Notes: a model not told the origin generated them from the letters alone. A stretch of 64,000 nt of DNA from CAXBDP01 sp041689935 (GCA_041689935.1 JBDNFI010000055.1:1-64000); one strand, 5' to 3'. Shown: positions 46,657 through 56,191, counted from the first letter of the stretch. Numbers and translations are program-made.

Positions 46657-47397
46657 TTAGAAATTTGGCGAAAGGAGATATTTGGAATAAAAATCGTCGA
46701 TTACTTTCACCGCATCCGTTGCATTGTCCACCACGTTGAAAAGGTGTAGATCTTCTGGTGAAATAAAGCTTTCCTGCTCAAGCATGTTTTGCTTTATCCA
46801 ATCTACCAATCCCGACCAGTATTTCTCACCCACCAGCACAATGGGGAATCGACCAATTTTCCGAGTTTGGATCAGCGTAAGTGCTTCAAACAATTCATCG
46901 AACGTGCCAAAGCCGCCAGGCAATACCACAAAGCCTTGTGAATATTTGGTGAACATCACCTTGCGCACAAAGAAATAATCGAACGTGATCAGCTTATCTT
47001 GATCAATATAAATATTGTTAAATTGCTCGAAAGGCAAATGAATGTTGAGGCCGACTGACTTTCCATTTTCGCTATGGGCACCTTTGTTACCGGCCTCCAT
47101 AATCCCTGGGCCGCCACCCGTAATAACGCCATAGCCATGACGCACCAATTTGGCAGAAATCTCCTCGGCCATTTTATAATACGGATGTGTATTTGGCGTA
47201 CGAGCTGACCCAAAAATGGTAACACAAGGGCCAATTTTACCTAGCTTTTCGAATCCTTCTACAAATTCGGATAACACCTTAAAAATCACCCATGAATCAG
47301 AGCTTTTTATCTCATTCCAATCTTTCTCTTTAAAGGCCTTTCTAATTTTTTCTTCTTCTTCTTTACTTACTTGAGAGATATCGTTGTTTATAGCCAT
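46657..47397 (-). CDS. LOG-family protein (TIGR00730)
   Basis: 246 residues from M at 47395-47397 (MAINNDISQVSKEEEEKIRK). Rossmann-like fold with VTIFGSARTPN, VITGGGPGIMEAGNKGA and the family motif PGGFGTFDELFEAL. Members are phosphoribohydrolases that release cytokinin-type bases or nucleotides such as AMP ribose-5-phosphate; the bacterial role is not always clear. The motif ERxxxM-type residues are not all visible in this read, so enzyme activity is inferred from the family. Stands alone between the transglycosylase and the epimerase genes. Confidence 0.85.
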   Translation of the reverse strand: MAINNDISQVSKEEEEKIRKAFKEKDWNEIKSSDSWVIFKVLSEFVEGFEKLGKIGPCVTIFGSARTPNTHPYYKMAEEISAKLVRHGYGVITGGGPGIMEAGNKGAHSENGKSVGLNIHLPFEQFNNIYIDQDKLITFDYFFVRKVMFTKYSQGFVVLPGGFGTFDELFEALTLIQTRKIGRFPIVLVGEKYWSGLVDWIKQNMLEQESFISPEDLHLFNVVDNATDAVKVIDDFYSKYLLSPNF

Positions 47398-47493
47398 GTT
47401 CTTTATCAATAAAATTTTTTATAACAATTTACGTTCTTCCATTCTCATTTTTCACGAGTATAGAAAAGAGCTTAATCAGAAACGTAGGTAACA

Positions 47494-48393
47494 TCATTTG
47501 GTTCTAAATAAGTCGCTCAATGCGGCTTTTACACCGGTAAATTCGAATTGGAATCCAGCCTGGATCAATTTATCGCATGAAACTTTATTGCCACCCAACA
47601 CAATTTGGCTCATTTCGCCAAGTGCAATTTTAAGCAAAAATCCTGGCACTGCTATGGGCACATATACTTTATTTGAGGCGTTGGCTGCCCATTGCGTGAA
47701 CTCCCTATTGGTGCTTGGCTCAGGCGCTACAGCATTGTAGATGCCACTAATGCCTTCATTTTCTAACCCGAACTGGAAAAGCTGAACCAAATCATTGATA
47801 TGGATGGTGCTCATATATTGAGCTCCCGAACCAATTGGAGCTGCCACCGGAGGCTCCAATATTTTTGGCAAAGCGCCGCCTTCACGGCTCAAGACCACAC
47901 CTATGCGCAAAGTAACCAATCGGATTCCCATATTTTCTATTGGAGCTATTTTAGCTTCCCATTGCTGGCACACCTCGGCGAGAAAATCGTTTCCCGCTTG
48001 TGATGATTCGGTTAATAATGTGTCACCCGTATAGGCTCCATAATAGCCAACGGCAGATGCTGAAATAAACACCTTGGGTTTGATGGCCTGCTTGGAGATA
48101 TGCGAGAGCAATAACTCACTCGAAAGTGTGCGGCTATCCATGATGGCTTTTTTGCGGGAGGATGTCCATCTGCCTTCTCCTACATTAGCTCCGGCTAAGT
48201 GGATAATGGCTTCCATGCCGTCTAGCGCGCCGTCTTCTAAATACCCTTTGGCCAAGTCCCATATAAAAGCAGGAAACTCATCATCCTCCCGCTTGCTTCT
48301 ACTCACGTGATATACTTGGTGGCCATTGTCTCGAAGGAGGCGACTTAGTTTTACCCCAATCATTCCAGTGCCGCCAGTTATTAATATTTTCAT
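47494..48393 (-). CDS. TIGR01777-family NAD(P)-binding epimerase-like protein
   Basis: 299 residues, the YfcH/TIGR01777 type. Nucleotide-binding ITGGTGMIGVKLSRLLRDNG at residues 4-23, AIIHLAGANVGEGRWTSSRK, and ISASAVGYYGAYTGD with the Y-x-x-x-K region changed, as is usual for this family. The DUF1731 C-terminal helix region (PGFLLKIALGEMSQIVLGG) is present. Substrate unknown. Two octamers at 48154 and 48285, 123 bases apart and in opposite orientation. Confidence 0.88.
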   Translation of the reverse strand: MKILITGGTGMIGVKLSRLLRDNGHQVYHVSRSKREDDEFPAFIWDLAKGYLEDGALDGMEAIIHLAGANVGEGRWTSSRKKAIMDSRTLSSELLLSHISKQAIKPKVFISASAVGYYGAYTGDTLLTESSQAGNDFLAEVCQQWEAKIAPIENMGIRLVTLRIGVVLSREGGALPKILEPPVAAPIGSGAQYMSTIHINDLVQLFQFGLENEGISGIYNAVAPEPSTNREFTQWAANASNKVYVPIAVPGFLLKIALGEMSQIVLGGNKVSCDKLIQAGFQFEFTGVKAALSDLFRTK

Positions 48394-48465
48394 AATCTAA
48401 TTCAGATAAAATGATGCTGCCTTTTTTTTAACTTGCCAAGCGTTCGAAATGTTAATTTTTAGCAA

Positions 48466-48939
48466 ATGAGAAAATTCATTCTACCCCTTTCCATTCTATT
48501 TATTTGCCTGTTGCAAGCCTGTGCAGAAAAAGATAATTTGAAGGAAAAAGATTCAATTCTCTTCAATATACCTGAATTGGTGAATAAAACACCCGAACAG
48601 GTGATTGAAATTTTGGGTGAACCCGATTCGGCCTATACTCAATACGTGGTGACGATTCCAGTATATACCCAATGGTGGAATGATAAAGGACTGGAAATAC
48701 AATACTTAGAACCTGATAAACGCTCAAAAGATATTGTAATTCACAAAGCTGGGCCTCTTCCTTTTGATCCTTCTACTTTGGCCTTGTTTGGATTAGAACC
48801 GATGTCACCTACGGTGTCCAACCCTCGATCGAACCTACGCTGGTCAGATATGCAAGGCTTCAAGACCATTCATTTTTACAATCGATTAGAGAACCAAAAT
48901 GGAGAAGTAAACTTTCAATTATTTTTTAAAGCTGAGTAG
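48466..48939 (+). CDS. Lipoprotein of unknown function, SmpA/OmlA-like region
   Basis: 157 residues. Lipoprotein signal MRKFILPLSILFICLLQAC (Cys19). Residues ~35-80 (PELVNKTPEQVIEILGEPDS, then YTQWWNDKGLEIQYLEPDK) have the 'x-x-V-x-x-x-L-G-x-P' turn of SmpA/OmlA (BamE-like) domains, but the similarity is weak. The C-terminal half is unique to my eye. Transcribed alone, closed by a strong terminator. Confidence 0.6.
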   Translation: MRKFILPLSILFICLLQACAEKDNLKEKDSILFNIPELVNKTPEQVIEILGEPDSAYTQYVVTIPVYTQWWNDKGLEIQYLEPDKRSKDIVIHKAGPLPFDPSTLALFGLEPMSPTVSNPRSNLRWSDMQGFKTIHFYNRLENQNGEVNFQLFFKAE

Positions 48940-48957
48940 CCGTCCCAAATTGAGCAT

Positions 48958-48986
48958 AAAAAAACCGACGCTCAGTCGGTTTTTTT
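48958..48986. terminator. Bidirectional terminator
   Basis: AAAAAAACCGAC-GCTCA-GTCGGTTTTTTT: a 12-bp perfect stem including the A/T tracts. It lies between the converging lipoprotein and TonB-receptor genes and works in both directions. Confidence 0.92.
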
Positions 48987-49005
48987 AGTTTAAATTAATT
49001 TCCTG

Positions 49006-51870
49006 CTATTCTATCAAGTAAGCAAACGACATGGAGAATGTGCTCCCCAATTGTGAATTTTGAAAGACATAATCCACGTCTTTGAATGATTGCGTAAACT
49101 TATATTGCGCATTGAGCAAATTGGTTGCAGAGAATTTCACTGACCAATGGCTATTCAAGTTCTTCCTCACATTCATATCGAGCATCGCTCTAGGTTGTTC
49201 GAAGACATTTGGCGTGCCGCCTACGGAAACCACCGTCATGCGCTCACCCGATACATTGAAGCTAAGATTGCTACTCCATCCACTGAAGGGATTTTCGTAG
49301 TTTACATAGGCATTTACGATGTACGGTGCTTGCCCAAATAGCGGACGGAATGATTTTGCTTCTGGATCGTTTAACCTGATTAAGCTCAGTTCCCCTTCAG
49401 AAATATCCACTCTTGAGTTGATTAGCGTAACGTTGGTTCCCAATTTGAAATCCTTCAAGCTTGGTGAAAGTGCTTCTAGGCTTTTGCGAACTTCAAATTC
49501 CACTCCCATTACTCTTGCTGATGGCACATTTCTGAAATTAAATTCCAATGCCAAATCATTTGTAAGAGGGTTTATAGCTCTTTCGATTGGGTTTTGGAAG
49601 TTTTTGTAAAATGCACTTACGGAGATGACCTCACCCGCGCTAGGGAACACTTCCCAACGCAAATCGATATTATCGATGGTAGTTCTCTCCAAATTCGGGT
49701 TACCTAGCAATAAGAAATCGCCAAGGAAATCGAAGGTGGCAAAGCGCGCTAATTCTCTAAAGGTAGGCCTTGCCAATGTACGACCGTATCCAAATCTAAA
49801 ATTGGAATTAGGGTTCACACTGTAGGTAATATTTAATGCTGGCAGGAGGTCATTTCTTTTGAGATTAGCAAATCGAAGTGAATCTACCAAGGAGGCATCT
49901 CCCATTTCGAGGGCGATATCTGTTTGCTCAAATCTAACTCCTATACTGGCTCTCAATTTTTCACTAAGCGCTAAATCACCCATAACGTAGGCCGCAGGGA
50001 TGGTTTCGCTTGCGCTATACGTACCAGTAGAAGGTTGCTCTCTGAGGTACAAACCGAAATCAAAATTGGCATCGCCTAACTTACCAATGTTTCCATCGCT
50101 AAAATATGTGTCGATGTCATTGTTATAAAAAGTAGTGCTTGGGCCATTGATATATTCAAATACTCTTTCGTCAAAATCTCTTTCTTTGTAGGTATAGCTA
50201 GCTCCAAATTTAATTTTGGAGCCGTTGCGGCCAGCCATATTGAAGGGGACTTCGAAATTGACTTTGTTATCAAAGTTTATTTCTTCCATTGATCGGAAAA
50301 AACGACTTGGTCGCCTTACATTATTAGAAAGGGCATCATAAGCCGTATCACCTTCCATCAATACTTCTGCAAGGTTATTAAAGAAACGCAAGTCTGGTTC
50401 TTCTTGTGTAGAAAGGGTTGCAGAGGAAATCCAATTCATATTGATTCCATTTGCACCAAAAGAATGACTTCCTTTCAATTGGGCACTATTGAGCACGCGC
50501 TCCACATATTGCAGTGATCTTGCCTGGATGATTCGGCTGTCGTCTTCACCTCCCGCGTTGAATGGGAATTGGCCTTCTTGATATCTGGTGGTTCCTTCTG
50601 CACTTTGGTTGCGCATTAGGTTCAGGCCAATTTTATTTCTGTCATTAATTTTCAACGTAGTATTGAATAGCCCTCCCCAAAGCACATTATCTCTTCCCAT
50701 TTCGTCATTGAACAGGTACAATGGAGCCAAGCTTTCTTCGGTTACCGTACCTGGCAATAGGAATCGGCCGGTGCTTCCATTATCGTAATATTCGTAAGAG
50801 CGGGTATACGTGACGCCTCCTACAAAGCCTAAATCTTTGCCCAAAAATTTCACTTGATTGCCTATAGAAAATGAAGCGGAATGATTGATTGGCGCTTGAG
50901 TCACCGTAGGTGCCATGGAGGTACGGATAGCCCTCGTATCTCTGTCAAGTTCGGCGGCTAATTGCGGATTATTGAAAACCGCGCCGAAGGCAGGTACACC
51001 ATTTTGCAATTCTTGCGGGAGGTTTCTTGCGGCATCTCTAAATCCCAACGCATGGCCTTTACCCAAATCATGGTAAAGGAAATTGTTATTCAACGAGGTA
51101 TTGGTATTGAAGCCACCACTAGCCGAAAATTGCATGGTAAAACTTTCAGGAAATTCTTTAGTACTCACGTTCACCAATCCTCCCGCAAAACTTGCTGGCA
51201 GTTCTGGCGAAAAGGTTTTGTACACGATAATATTGTCGATCAAGTTGGTTGGAAATAAGTCCATTTGCACGGTATTTATGTTAGGATCCAACCCTGGAAT
51301 TTCTGCGCCATTGAGGGTAGTTTTGCTATATCTATCTCCTAATCCTCTCACATACACGTATTTTCCTCCTTGTACGGATACGCCCGTCACTCTTTGCATG
51401 GCTGCCGCAGCATCTGCATCACCCAAACGGGAAAACTGATCAGAAGCAATTGCATCTAATACCAACGAAGACTTTTTTTGGATCGTCAAAAGCGCGTTTT
51501 CATTATTTCTGATTGCTTGGGCAGACACCACAATTTCTTGTAGGCCTAGGGTTTCTTCTCTCAATCTGATGTTAATGATGGTAACTTCTCCTTCTTTAAT
51601 TTCCACTCCCTCAATTATTTGCGAGGTGTAGGAAATATAAGAAATCTGAATAGTGTAAATACCTAGCTCGATATTGTTAATACTAAATTTGCCATCGAGA
51701 TCGGTACCACTGCCAATACCCAATCCAGTAATGCCAACTGAAGCACCGATTAAGGCTTCGCCAGTTTCATCATCAATGATAGATCCTCTAAGTATACCTT
51801 TTTGCGCAAAGGCACTTTGGCCGGCAAGGGTAATGATTAAAAAGAGCAATAATACGGATAAATTTTTCAT
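49006..51870 (-). CDS. TonB-dependent receptor with carboxypeptidase-like N-terminal domain
   Basis: 954 residues. Signal peptide 1-22; a CarboxypepD_reg-like beta-sandwich at ~24-110 (LRGSIIDDETGEALIGASVG, then GKFSINNIELGIYTI); plug at ~120-240 (DADAAAAMQRVTGVSVQGGK, then VYVRGLGDRYSKTTLNG); then a 22-strand barrel ending YKFTQSFKDVDYVFQ and FSMSFAYLIE. It is an outer-membrane gated channel taking up a substrate with energy from TonB. It lacks a SusD partner, but the lipoprotein upstream (51948-53906) is a plausible functional partner. Octamers at 50549, 51015 and 51179. Confidence 0.93.
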   Translation of the reverse strand: MKNLSVLLLFLIITLAGQSAFAQKGILRGSIIDDETGEALIGASVGITGLGIGSGTDLDGKFSINNIELGIYTIQISYISYTSQIIEGVEIKEGEVTIINIRLREETLGLQEIVVSAQAIRNNENALLTIQKKSSLVLDAIASDQFSRLGDADAAAAMQRVTGVSVQGGKYVYVRGLGDRYSKTTLNGAEIPGLDPNINTVQMDLFPTNLIDNIIVYKTFSPELPASFAGGLVNVSTKEFPESFTMQFSASGGFNTNTSLNNNFLYHDLGKGHALGFRDAARNLPQELQNGVPAFGAVFNNPQLAAELDRDTRAIRTSMAPTVTQAPINHSASFSIGNQVKFLGKDLGFVGGVTYTRSYEYYDNGSTGRFLLPGTVTEESLAPLYLFNDEMGRDNVLWGGLFNTTLKINDRNKIGLNLMRNQSAEGTTRYQEGQFPFNAGGEDDSRIIQARSLQYVERVLNSAQLKGSHSFGANGINMNWISSATLSTQEEPDLRFFNNLAEVLMEGDTAYDALSNNVRRPSRFFRSMEEINFDNKVNFEVPFNMAGRNGSKIKFGASYTYKERDFDERVFEYINGPSTTFYNNDIDTYFSDGNIGKLGDANFDFGLYLREQPSTGTYSASETIPAAYVMGDLALSEKLRASIGVRFEQTDIALEMGDASLVDSLRFANLKRNDLLPALNITYSVNPNSNFRFGYGRTLARPTFRELARFATFDFLGDFLLLGNPNLERTTIDNIDLRWEVFPSAGEVISVSAFYKNFQNPIERAINPLTNDLALEFNFRNVPSARVMGVEFEVRKSLEALSPSLKDFKLGTNVTLINSRVDISEGELSLIRLNDPEAKSFRPLFGQAPYIVNAYVNYENPFSGWSSNLSFNVSGERMTVVSVGGTPNVFEQPRAMLDMNVRKNLNSHWSVKFSATNLLNAQYKFTQSFKDVDYVFQNSQLGSTFSMSFAYLIE

Positions 51871-51893
51871 TTTTGTAGGGTATGTAAAATGTA

Positions 51894-51926
51894 AATAGAA
51901 GCACCTTTAGAAAAGGTGCTTCTATT
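51894..51926 (-). terminator. Hairpin between the beta-helix lipoprotein and receptor genes
   Basis: AATAGAAGCACCTT and its exact complement with a 5-base loop, 22 bases past the lipoprotein gene stop. The T-tract is weak, so it may attenuate rather than fully stop read-through into the receptor gene. Confidence 0.7.
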
Positions 51927-51947
51927 GATCAATAAGTTTGTTTAAGA

Positions 51948-53906
51948 CTATTTAAGTATTCCATACGCTTCAGCGGCTGTCCATCCACCTAGCATCCAGT
52001 TTGTAGAACCAAATGCACCGATATGATTGACGTTTTGGTAGGTAAATCCATTGACTGAACTAGCAGGTATAGCAGAGCGCCCATGGGTAAATACAAGGCC
52101 ACCAGCTGCTGGTAAAGGATTGAAATTCCCTTGGGCAATGCTGCTAAGTTGTGGATTGCCTATTATGTTATCGTTTGCTTGTAAATGCGATACCAATGGA
52201 GCAAAAGGAGTAACTCCATCGCCAGAAGCAACATACTCTAAAGTGGTGTTTGTACCGATATTGAAGAATATATTGTTTTTGAAGGCGAGATCACCATTTG
52301 CAAGTCGATCGCGGGAGGTATTGCCAGCTGCACCTACAGCAGTCAAATTGATTCCTCTTGAGAAATTCATTAAGATTGAATTGTGGATAAATACTCCAGA
52401 ACCTTCTGTCATAAACATGGCATTGGCATTGTTTCCACCCGTTCCCTGACCAATCAAGGTAAGGTTGTAAATCTGTGGTTGAGAGAATACAGCCGCAGAT
52501 AAGTTGCCACTATGTGCGCCATCACTTTCAAATCCACGATCGGATGCAGTAAAGTTTGGCTCTTGGTAGGATATCCAGAATTGGTTCTGACCTCTCCAGC
52601 CGAAATCCCAATCGAAAGAATCATCTTGATTGTAAAGGGAAGCTAGGTAAGAAGTATTGACAGTACCACCGAACCACTCAAAACCATCGTCATCAAATCC
52701 CCAAACTTCGATATGGCTGATTTCTGTACCACGACCAACGCCACCCATTGTCAGTCCATTGATTTCATTTCCTGCACCGATGTTGGTAGCACCGTGGCGT
52801 AGAGAAACATACTTCAATACTCCAGAATCGTCATTTTCATTACTCCCACCATATACGCCTCTACTTTCGGTAGATGGCAGACCTTCGATAAGTGTTTGGG
52901 AGTTTGCATGGTTGATTGGTGCATCTCCCAATATGATAAGCCCACCCCACAGTGCGCGTGCGTTAATTGGAAGGTCATCAATTCTCGACAAATCATCTGC
53001 CTCAGCAGTGAATATGATTGGCTCATTGGCCGTGCCCGCAGCATTGATGGTCGCGCCTTTGGCTACTATAAGTGCAGAAGCATTCTCTGCTTGACCTGGA
53101 GCACCTTTGATTACTGTACCTGGCTGGATAGTTAGTGTCTGACCTGGGTTTACATACACAAAACCTTCGATCACATATATTTTGTCTTTGGTCCAAGTAG
53201 TAGTACCTGTACCACCTGCGTTAATGTCGCGAACTCGAACCACTTGCTGCGTAATATTTGTAGTGATGGCTAATGCAGAAGATTGGCCATCGGAGTCGGA
53301 AATAGTGAACGTATGCACCACAGCTTGACCTAGCACACCTACTTGAGGTGTATAAACATAGGTAACAGAACCACCCAAATCATTGGCAGCAAAGTTTTTG
53401 GTGAGCGTACCAGGAGCACCTGCACTTACCGCTACCGTTACATCTGCTATACCATCCGCAGCTGATGCTGAGATAGTTAGACTTGCCTCGTTAGCTACAG
53501 CTATCGTAAGCTCGCTTTCACCACCCGGTGCAGTTAATGTAGGAGCAGGGTTAGGTTCTACCGTCACATTTAGCGTAGCAGTAGCTGTGCGGTTTTGATT
53601 ATCTGTCACTGTAAAAGTAATACTCCCTGTGGTAGATGGTACAGTTACATTTACAGCACTATTAAAAGTGTTTCCATTGAATGTACTTGGCAAAGTAGCA
53701 TCTGCGCCACTTGCTGTGATACTTAAAATACCCGCCGGAGCCGATACACTTAAACCAACTTCTGTTAGTTGACCTGCTCTAGCAGATACGCTGCCCGGAA
53801 CCACAGTAATTGTAGGTGGATTAGCCGGTTCTTCGTCTTGACCACATGAGGTGATTACTGCGAACATTGGAATGAGTAATAGGAGCAAAGAGAATCTTAC
53901 TTTCAT
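51948..53906 (-). CDS. Surface lipoprotein with Ig-like and beta-helix domains
   Basis: 652 residues. Lipoprotein signal MKVRFSLLLLLIPMFAVITS then Cys21. Two Ig/cadherin-like beta domains occupy ~30-210 (PPTITVVPGSVSARAGQLTE, TATLNVTVEPNPAPTLTAPG), followed by a right-handed parallel beta-helix from ~225 (VNPGQTLTIQPGTVIKGAPG, then WGGLIILGDAPIN) to the end. The sorting-domain signature of type IX cargo is absent. Gene order (lipoprotein then TonB receptor) and the spacing suggest a receptor-lipoprotein uptake pair for an unknown glycan, polymer or metal ligand. Octamer at 52311. Confidence 0.78.
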   Translation of the reverse strand: MKVRFSLLLLLIPMFAVITSCGQDEEPANPPTITVVPGSVSARAGQLTEVGLSVSAPAGILSITASGADATLPSTFNGNTFNSAVNVTVPSTTGSITFTVTDNQNRTATATLNVTVEPNPAPTLTAPGGESELTIAVANEASLTISASAADGIADVTVAVSAGAPGTLTKNFAANDLGGSVTYVYTPQVGVLGQAVVHTFTISDSDGQSSALAITTNITQQVVRVRDINAGGTGTTTWTKDKIYVIEGFVYVNPGQTLTIQPGTVIKGAPGQAENASALIVAKGATINAAGTANEPIIFTAEADDLSRIDDLPINARALWGGLIILGDAPINHANSQTLIEGLPSTESRGVYGGSNENDDSGVLKYVSLRHGATNIGAGNEINGLTMGGVGRGTEISHIEVWGFDDDGFEWFGGTVNTSYLASLYNQDDSFDWDFGWRGQNQFWISYQEPNFTASDRGFESDGAHSGNLSAAVFSQPQIYNLTLIGQGTGGNNANAMFMTEGSGVFIHNSILMNFSRGINLTAVGAAGNTSRDRLANGDLAFKNNIFFNIGTNTTLEYVASGDGVTPFAPLVSHLQANDNIIGNPQLSSIAQGNFNPLPAAGGLVFTHGRSAIPASSVNGFTYQNVNHIGAFGSTNWMLGGWTAAEAYGILK

Positions 53907-54561
53907 AACTTTCTTTTATGGTTATTTACTGACAGCAAAATTGAGCATTTAGTATTACCTCTTGCCTTCGCTTTTATTACAAATTTGTTAAATAAGCTTC
54001 CCCGATATTATTGAAATGTTACCTAAACAACCTAAAATTATGGGCTAAAGCGAACCATATAAATGAGTGTAGAATACTGTATTTCAGGAAATTAAGTATT
54101 AAAAGAAAATCCTCCCGCATTCGGTAGAAAAGCGGGAGGGTTAGGTTTGATCTTATAGAAATATCTCAATAAGTGACAAAGAACTTGGCATTTGCGTGGC
54201 GAATACCAGCCTCCCATAATCAGGCTGAAATACAATTGAAGGGCTTCGGCGGGTGGTGCTTTTTGTAATACGATATAAGCCCTTCCCAAAGTGGAGATAT
54301 AAAACTTCCTATACTGATTAAAAGAATCTGCTTCAAAAACTACAGAAATGTATTGAAGAAAATTATTAAAAAAGCAGAAAGAAATGAACGCGTTGAATGC
54401 TTGAAAGTGCTGCGAAAAAGAGCGAAATTTTAAAGGGAATGCAAATTGGCATCGTAATAATAACCCATAGAATTATGTAGCTCAAAAGTAATAGATCACA
54501 AAATAGATGTATTTAAGCAGAAGGAACACTTTAAGCGCATGCCTTAACAATGCCGGCGTAC
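53907..54561. other. Intergenic region with an octamer hairpin
   Basis: 655 bases without a credible gene. At 54111-54139 CCTCCCGC and GCGGGAGG form an 8-bp perfect hairpin with a 13-base loop. At about 54239-54284 GAAGGGCTT pairs with AAGCCCTTC over a long loop. The remainder is AT-rich. Both flanking genes point away, so the first hairpin is not an obvious terminator. Confidence 0.6.
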
Positions 54562-54911
54562 CCTCCCGCATACGCATCAGTAAATAATTGATACGGCTCG
54601 GCTATTCTTAGAATATCCGCCTATACGGAGTTGCAGAACCAACTCATAAATCTCCAACAAAAATCGAAGAGACCCTACTTGTCTAATATAGCTAACACCA
54701 CTATATGCTACATGACATAAAGGTGACAGTATGTTGACGCAATACCCTATGTTGAATCCGCTATACTTTTGCTGAGAACAAAATTATATCTGAAATGGAA
54801 AGAAACAATTTAGCAAAAAGATTAAAGGAGATAAGAACTCTCAGAGGGATGTCTCAAGAATATTTGGCCGAGGAAGCACGGGTAAGTCTACAAACCATTC
54901 AAAGAATTGAG
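54562..54911 (+). repeat. Left direct repeat of the 54.5-59.7 kb island
   Basis: 350 bases matching 59369-59715 with about 93 percent identity upstream of the gene and only two differences in the 117 coding bases. It starts exactly at the octamer CCTCCCGC in both copies and ends after the codons for I-Q-R-I-E. It contains a promoter region and the first 39 codons of the HTH regulator gene. Confidence 0.92.
54764..54771 (+). promoter_or_regulatory. -7 box in the left repeat copy
   Basis: TACTTTTG matches TAnnTTTG, 24 bases before the truncated HTH gene. The same box occurs at the same distance before the intact gene, so this copy may still fire and transcribe into the island junction. Confidence 0.5.
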
Positions 54912-54926
54912 GCTATCCTCCTCTAA
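54795..54926 (+). pseudogene. Truncated HTH (xre-type) regulator, 5' end only
   Basis: First 39 codons nearly identical to the intact regulator at 59599 (MERNNLAKRLKEIRTLRGMS, with one L-Q for L-R change), then four unrelated residues and a stop. It covers the first helices of the HTH but not the complete domain. It was created by the junction with the SDR fragment and cannot bind DNA by itself. Confidence 0.88.
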
Positions 54927-55037
54927 GACAACCAGTAAAATCTTAGCATCTTCACTGGCCATTTTTTTTGCAGTTGTAAATCCTATTAGTCCTGACCCAC
55001 CGATGATGACGGCCACTTTATTTTCTAGACGCTCCAT
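54912..55037 (-). pseudogene. SDR/NAD(P)-binding protein, N-terminal fragment
   Basis: About 42 residues from ATG 55037: MERLENKVAVIIGGSGLIGF, then TTAKKMASEDAKILLVV, the nucleotide-binding start of a short-chain dehydrogenase. The frame then enters the repeat copy and stops. The catalytic Y-x-x-x-K half is gone. It is on the same strand as the alcohol dehydrogenase and 44 bases behind it, so it was probably the last gene of that operon before truncation. Confidence 0.8.
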
Positions 55038-55081
55038 TTTTCTTGGAATTAATTATTAAAAATTATTTCGAGTTGGCTAAA

Positions 55082-56191
55082 TTATTTACTCATATCAATA
55101 ACATACCGAAAGCGAACTTCTTCATTCTTAATATTCTCAAACGCTTTATTGACTTGATTAATAGGTATCATTTCCACTTCTGGTGCGATTTCATGTTTTG
55201 CACAGAAATCCAGGATCTCTTGGGTTTCGGAAACACTGCCAATAATAGAACCTCCGAGTGTACGGTCAAACATGGCGACCATCATATTATTTGTTGGCTT
55301 TTTATATTCGCCTAAAAGGCCGACTGTAACTAAACTGCCACGATAGGTGAGTAAATTCACGTAATCGTTAACATCAAAAGCTGTTGGAATCGTTATTAAA
55401 ATATAGTTGTAGCGCAACGCATGTTTTGCCATAGCATCTTCGTCTTTCGATACCAATACTTCGTCGGCACCTAAAGCCTTGGCGTCTTCTCGTTTTGATT
55501 CGTGACTTGTAATCGCCGTAACTTTTGCACCCATTGCTTTCGCAATTTGAACGCCCATATGGCCCAATCCACCAATACCAACTATAGCAACATTATCGCC
55601 TTTTTTTATACCCCAATGTTTCATTGGAGCATAAGTAGTAACCCCAGCGCAAAGAATGGGAGCTGCTGAAGATAAATCAACTTTTTCAGGTATCGTTAAT
55701 AAGAAAGCTTCATTAGAAACAATATGTGTTGAATATCCACCAAACGTGTTGTAATCGGATTCCGGATCTCTAAAATATCCGTTGTAAGTCATGGTTGGGC
55801 CATGTTCCCCTGCACAAAACTGTTCATCACCATTTTTACAGGGGTCACAGGACTGGCAGCTATCTATCATACAACCAACACCTACAATTTGACCCTCCTT
55901 AAAATTTTTAACGGCGCTTCCCTTTTCAACAATCTTACCGATAACTTCATGACCAGGAACGCATGGGTAACGCGTATTTTCCCAGTCGTTATTCGCTTGA
56001 TGTATATCACTATGGCAAACTCCGCAATAAAGTACTTCAATAAGCACTTCATCTGCTTTCGGGTTTGCGCGTTCCACGTCCATTTGACTTAGGGTATTTT
56101 TGTCGTCAGATTCTGCTCCATAACCTTTTACGCTAAACCCTTTCCTCGTTTTCTGTATTGATTTATCTAAAATATTTCTTTCTACTTCCAT
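55082..56191 (-). CDS. Zinc-dependent NAD(P) alcohol dehydrogenase (CAD/YahK-like)
   Basis: 369 residues. Catalytic zinc site CGVCHSDIHQ, structural zinc cysteines in CQSCDPCKNGDEQFC, and nucleotide-binding GIGGLGHMGVQIAKAMGA are intact. Length and motifs place it in the cinnamyl-alcohol-dehydrogenase/AdhA group that reduces aldehydes with NADPH. Likely role: detoxifying reactive aldehydes. Member of a minus-strand cluster with hemerythrin and DJ-1/PfpI proteins, which is typical of stress or detoxification cassettes. No octamer anywhere in the cluster. Confidence 0.92.
   Translation of the reverse strand: MEVERNILDKSIQKTRKGFSVKGYGAESDDKNTLSQMDVERANPKADEVLIEVLYCGVCHSDIHQANNDWENTRYPCVPGHEVIGKIVEKGSAVKNFKEGQIVGVGCMIDSCQSCDPCKNGDEQFCAGEHGPTMTYNGYFRDPESDYNTFGGYSTHIVSNEAFLLTIPEKVDLSSAAPILCAGVTTYAPMKHWGIKKGDNVAIVGIGGLGHMGVQIAKAMGAKVTAITSHESKREDAKALGADEVLVSKDEDAMAKHALRYNYILITIPTAFDVNDYVNLLTYRGSLVTVGLLGEYKKPTNNMMVAMFDRTLGGSIIGSVSETQEILDFCAKHEIAPEVEMIPINQVNKAFENIKNEEVRFRYVIDMSK

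Noticed and set aside
54092..54289. 65-codon open frame on the minus strand in the intergenic region
   Set aside because: It consists of the octamer hairpin and AT-rich sequence, has no domain-like pattern or signal and no plausible neighbour link.
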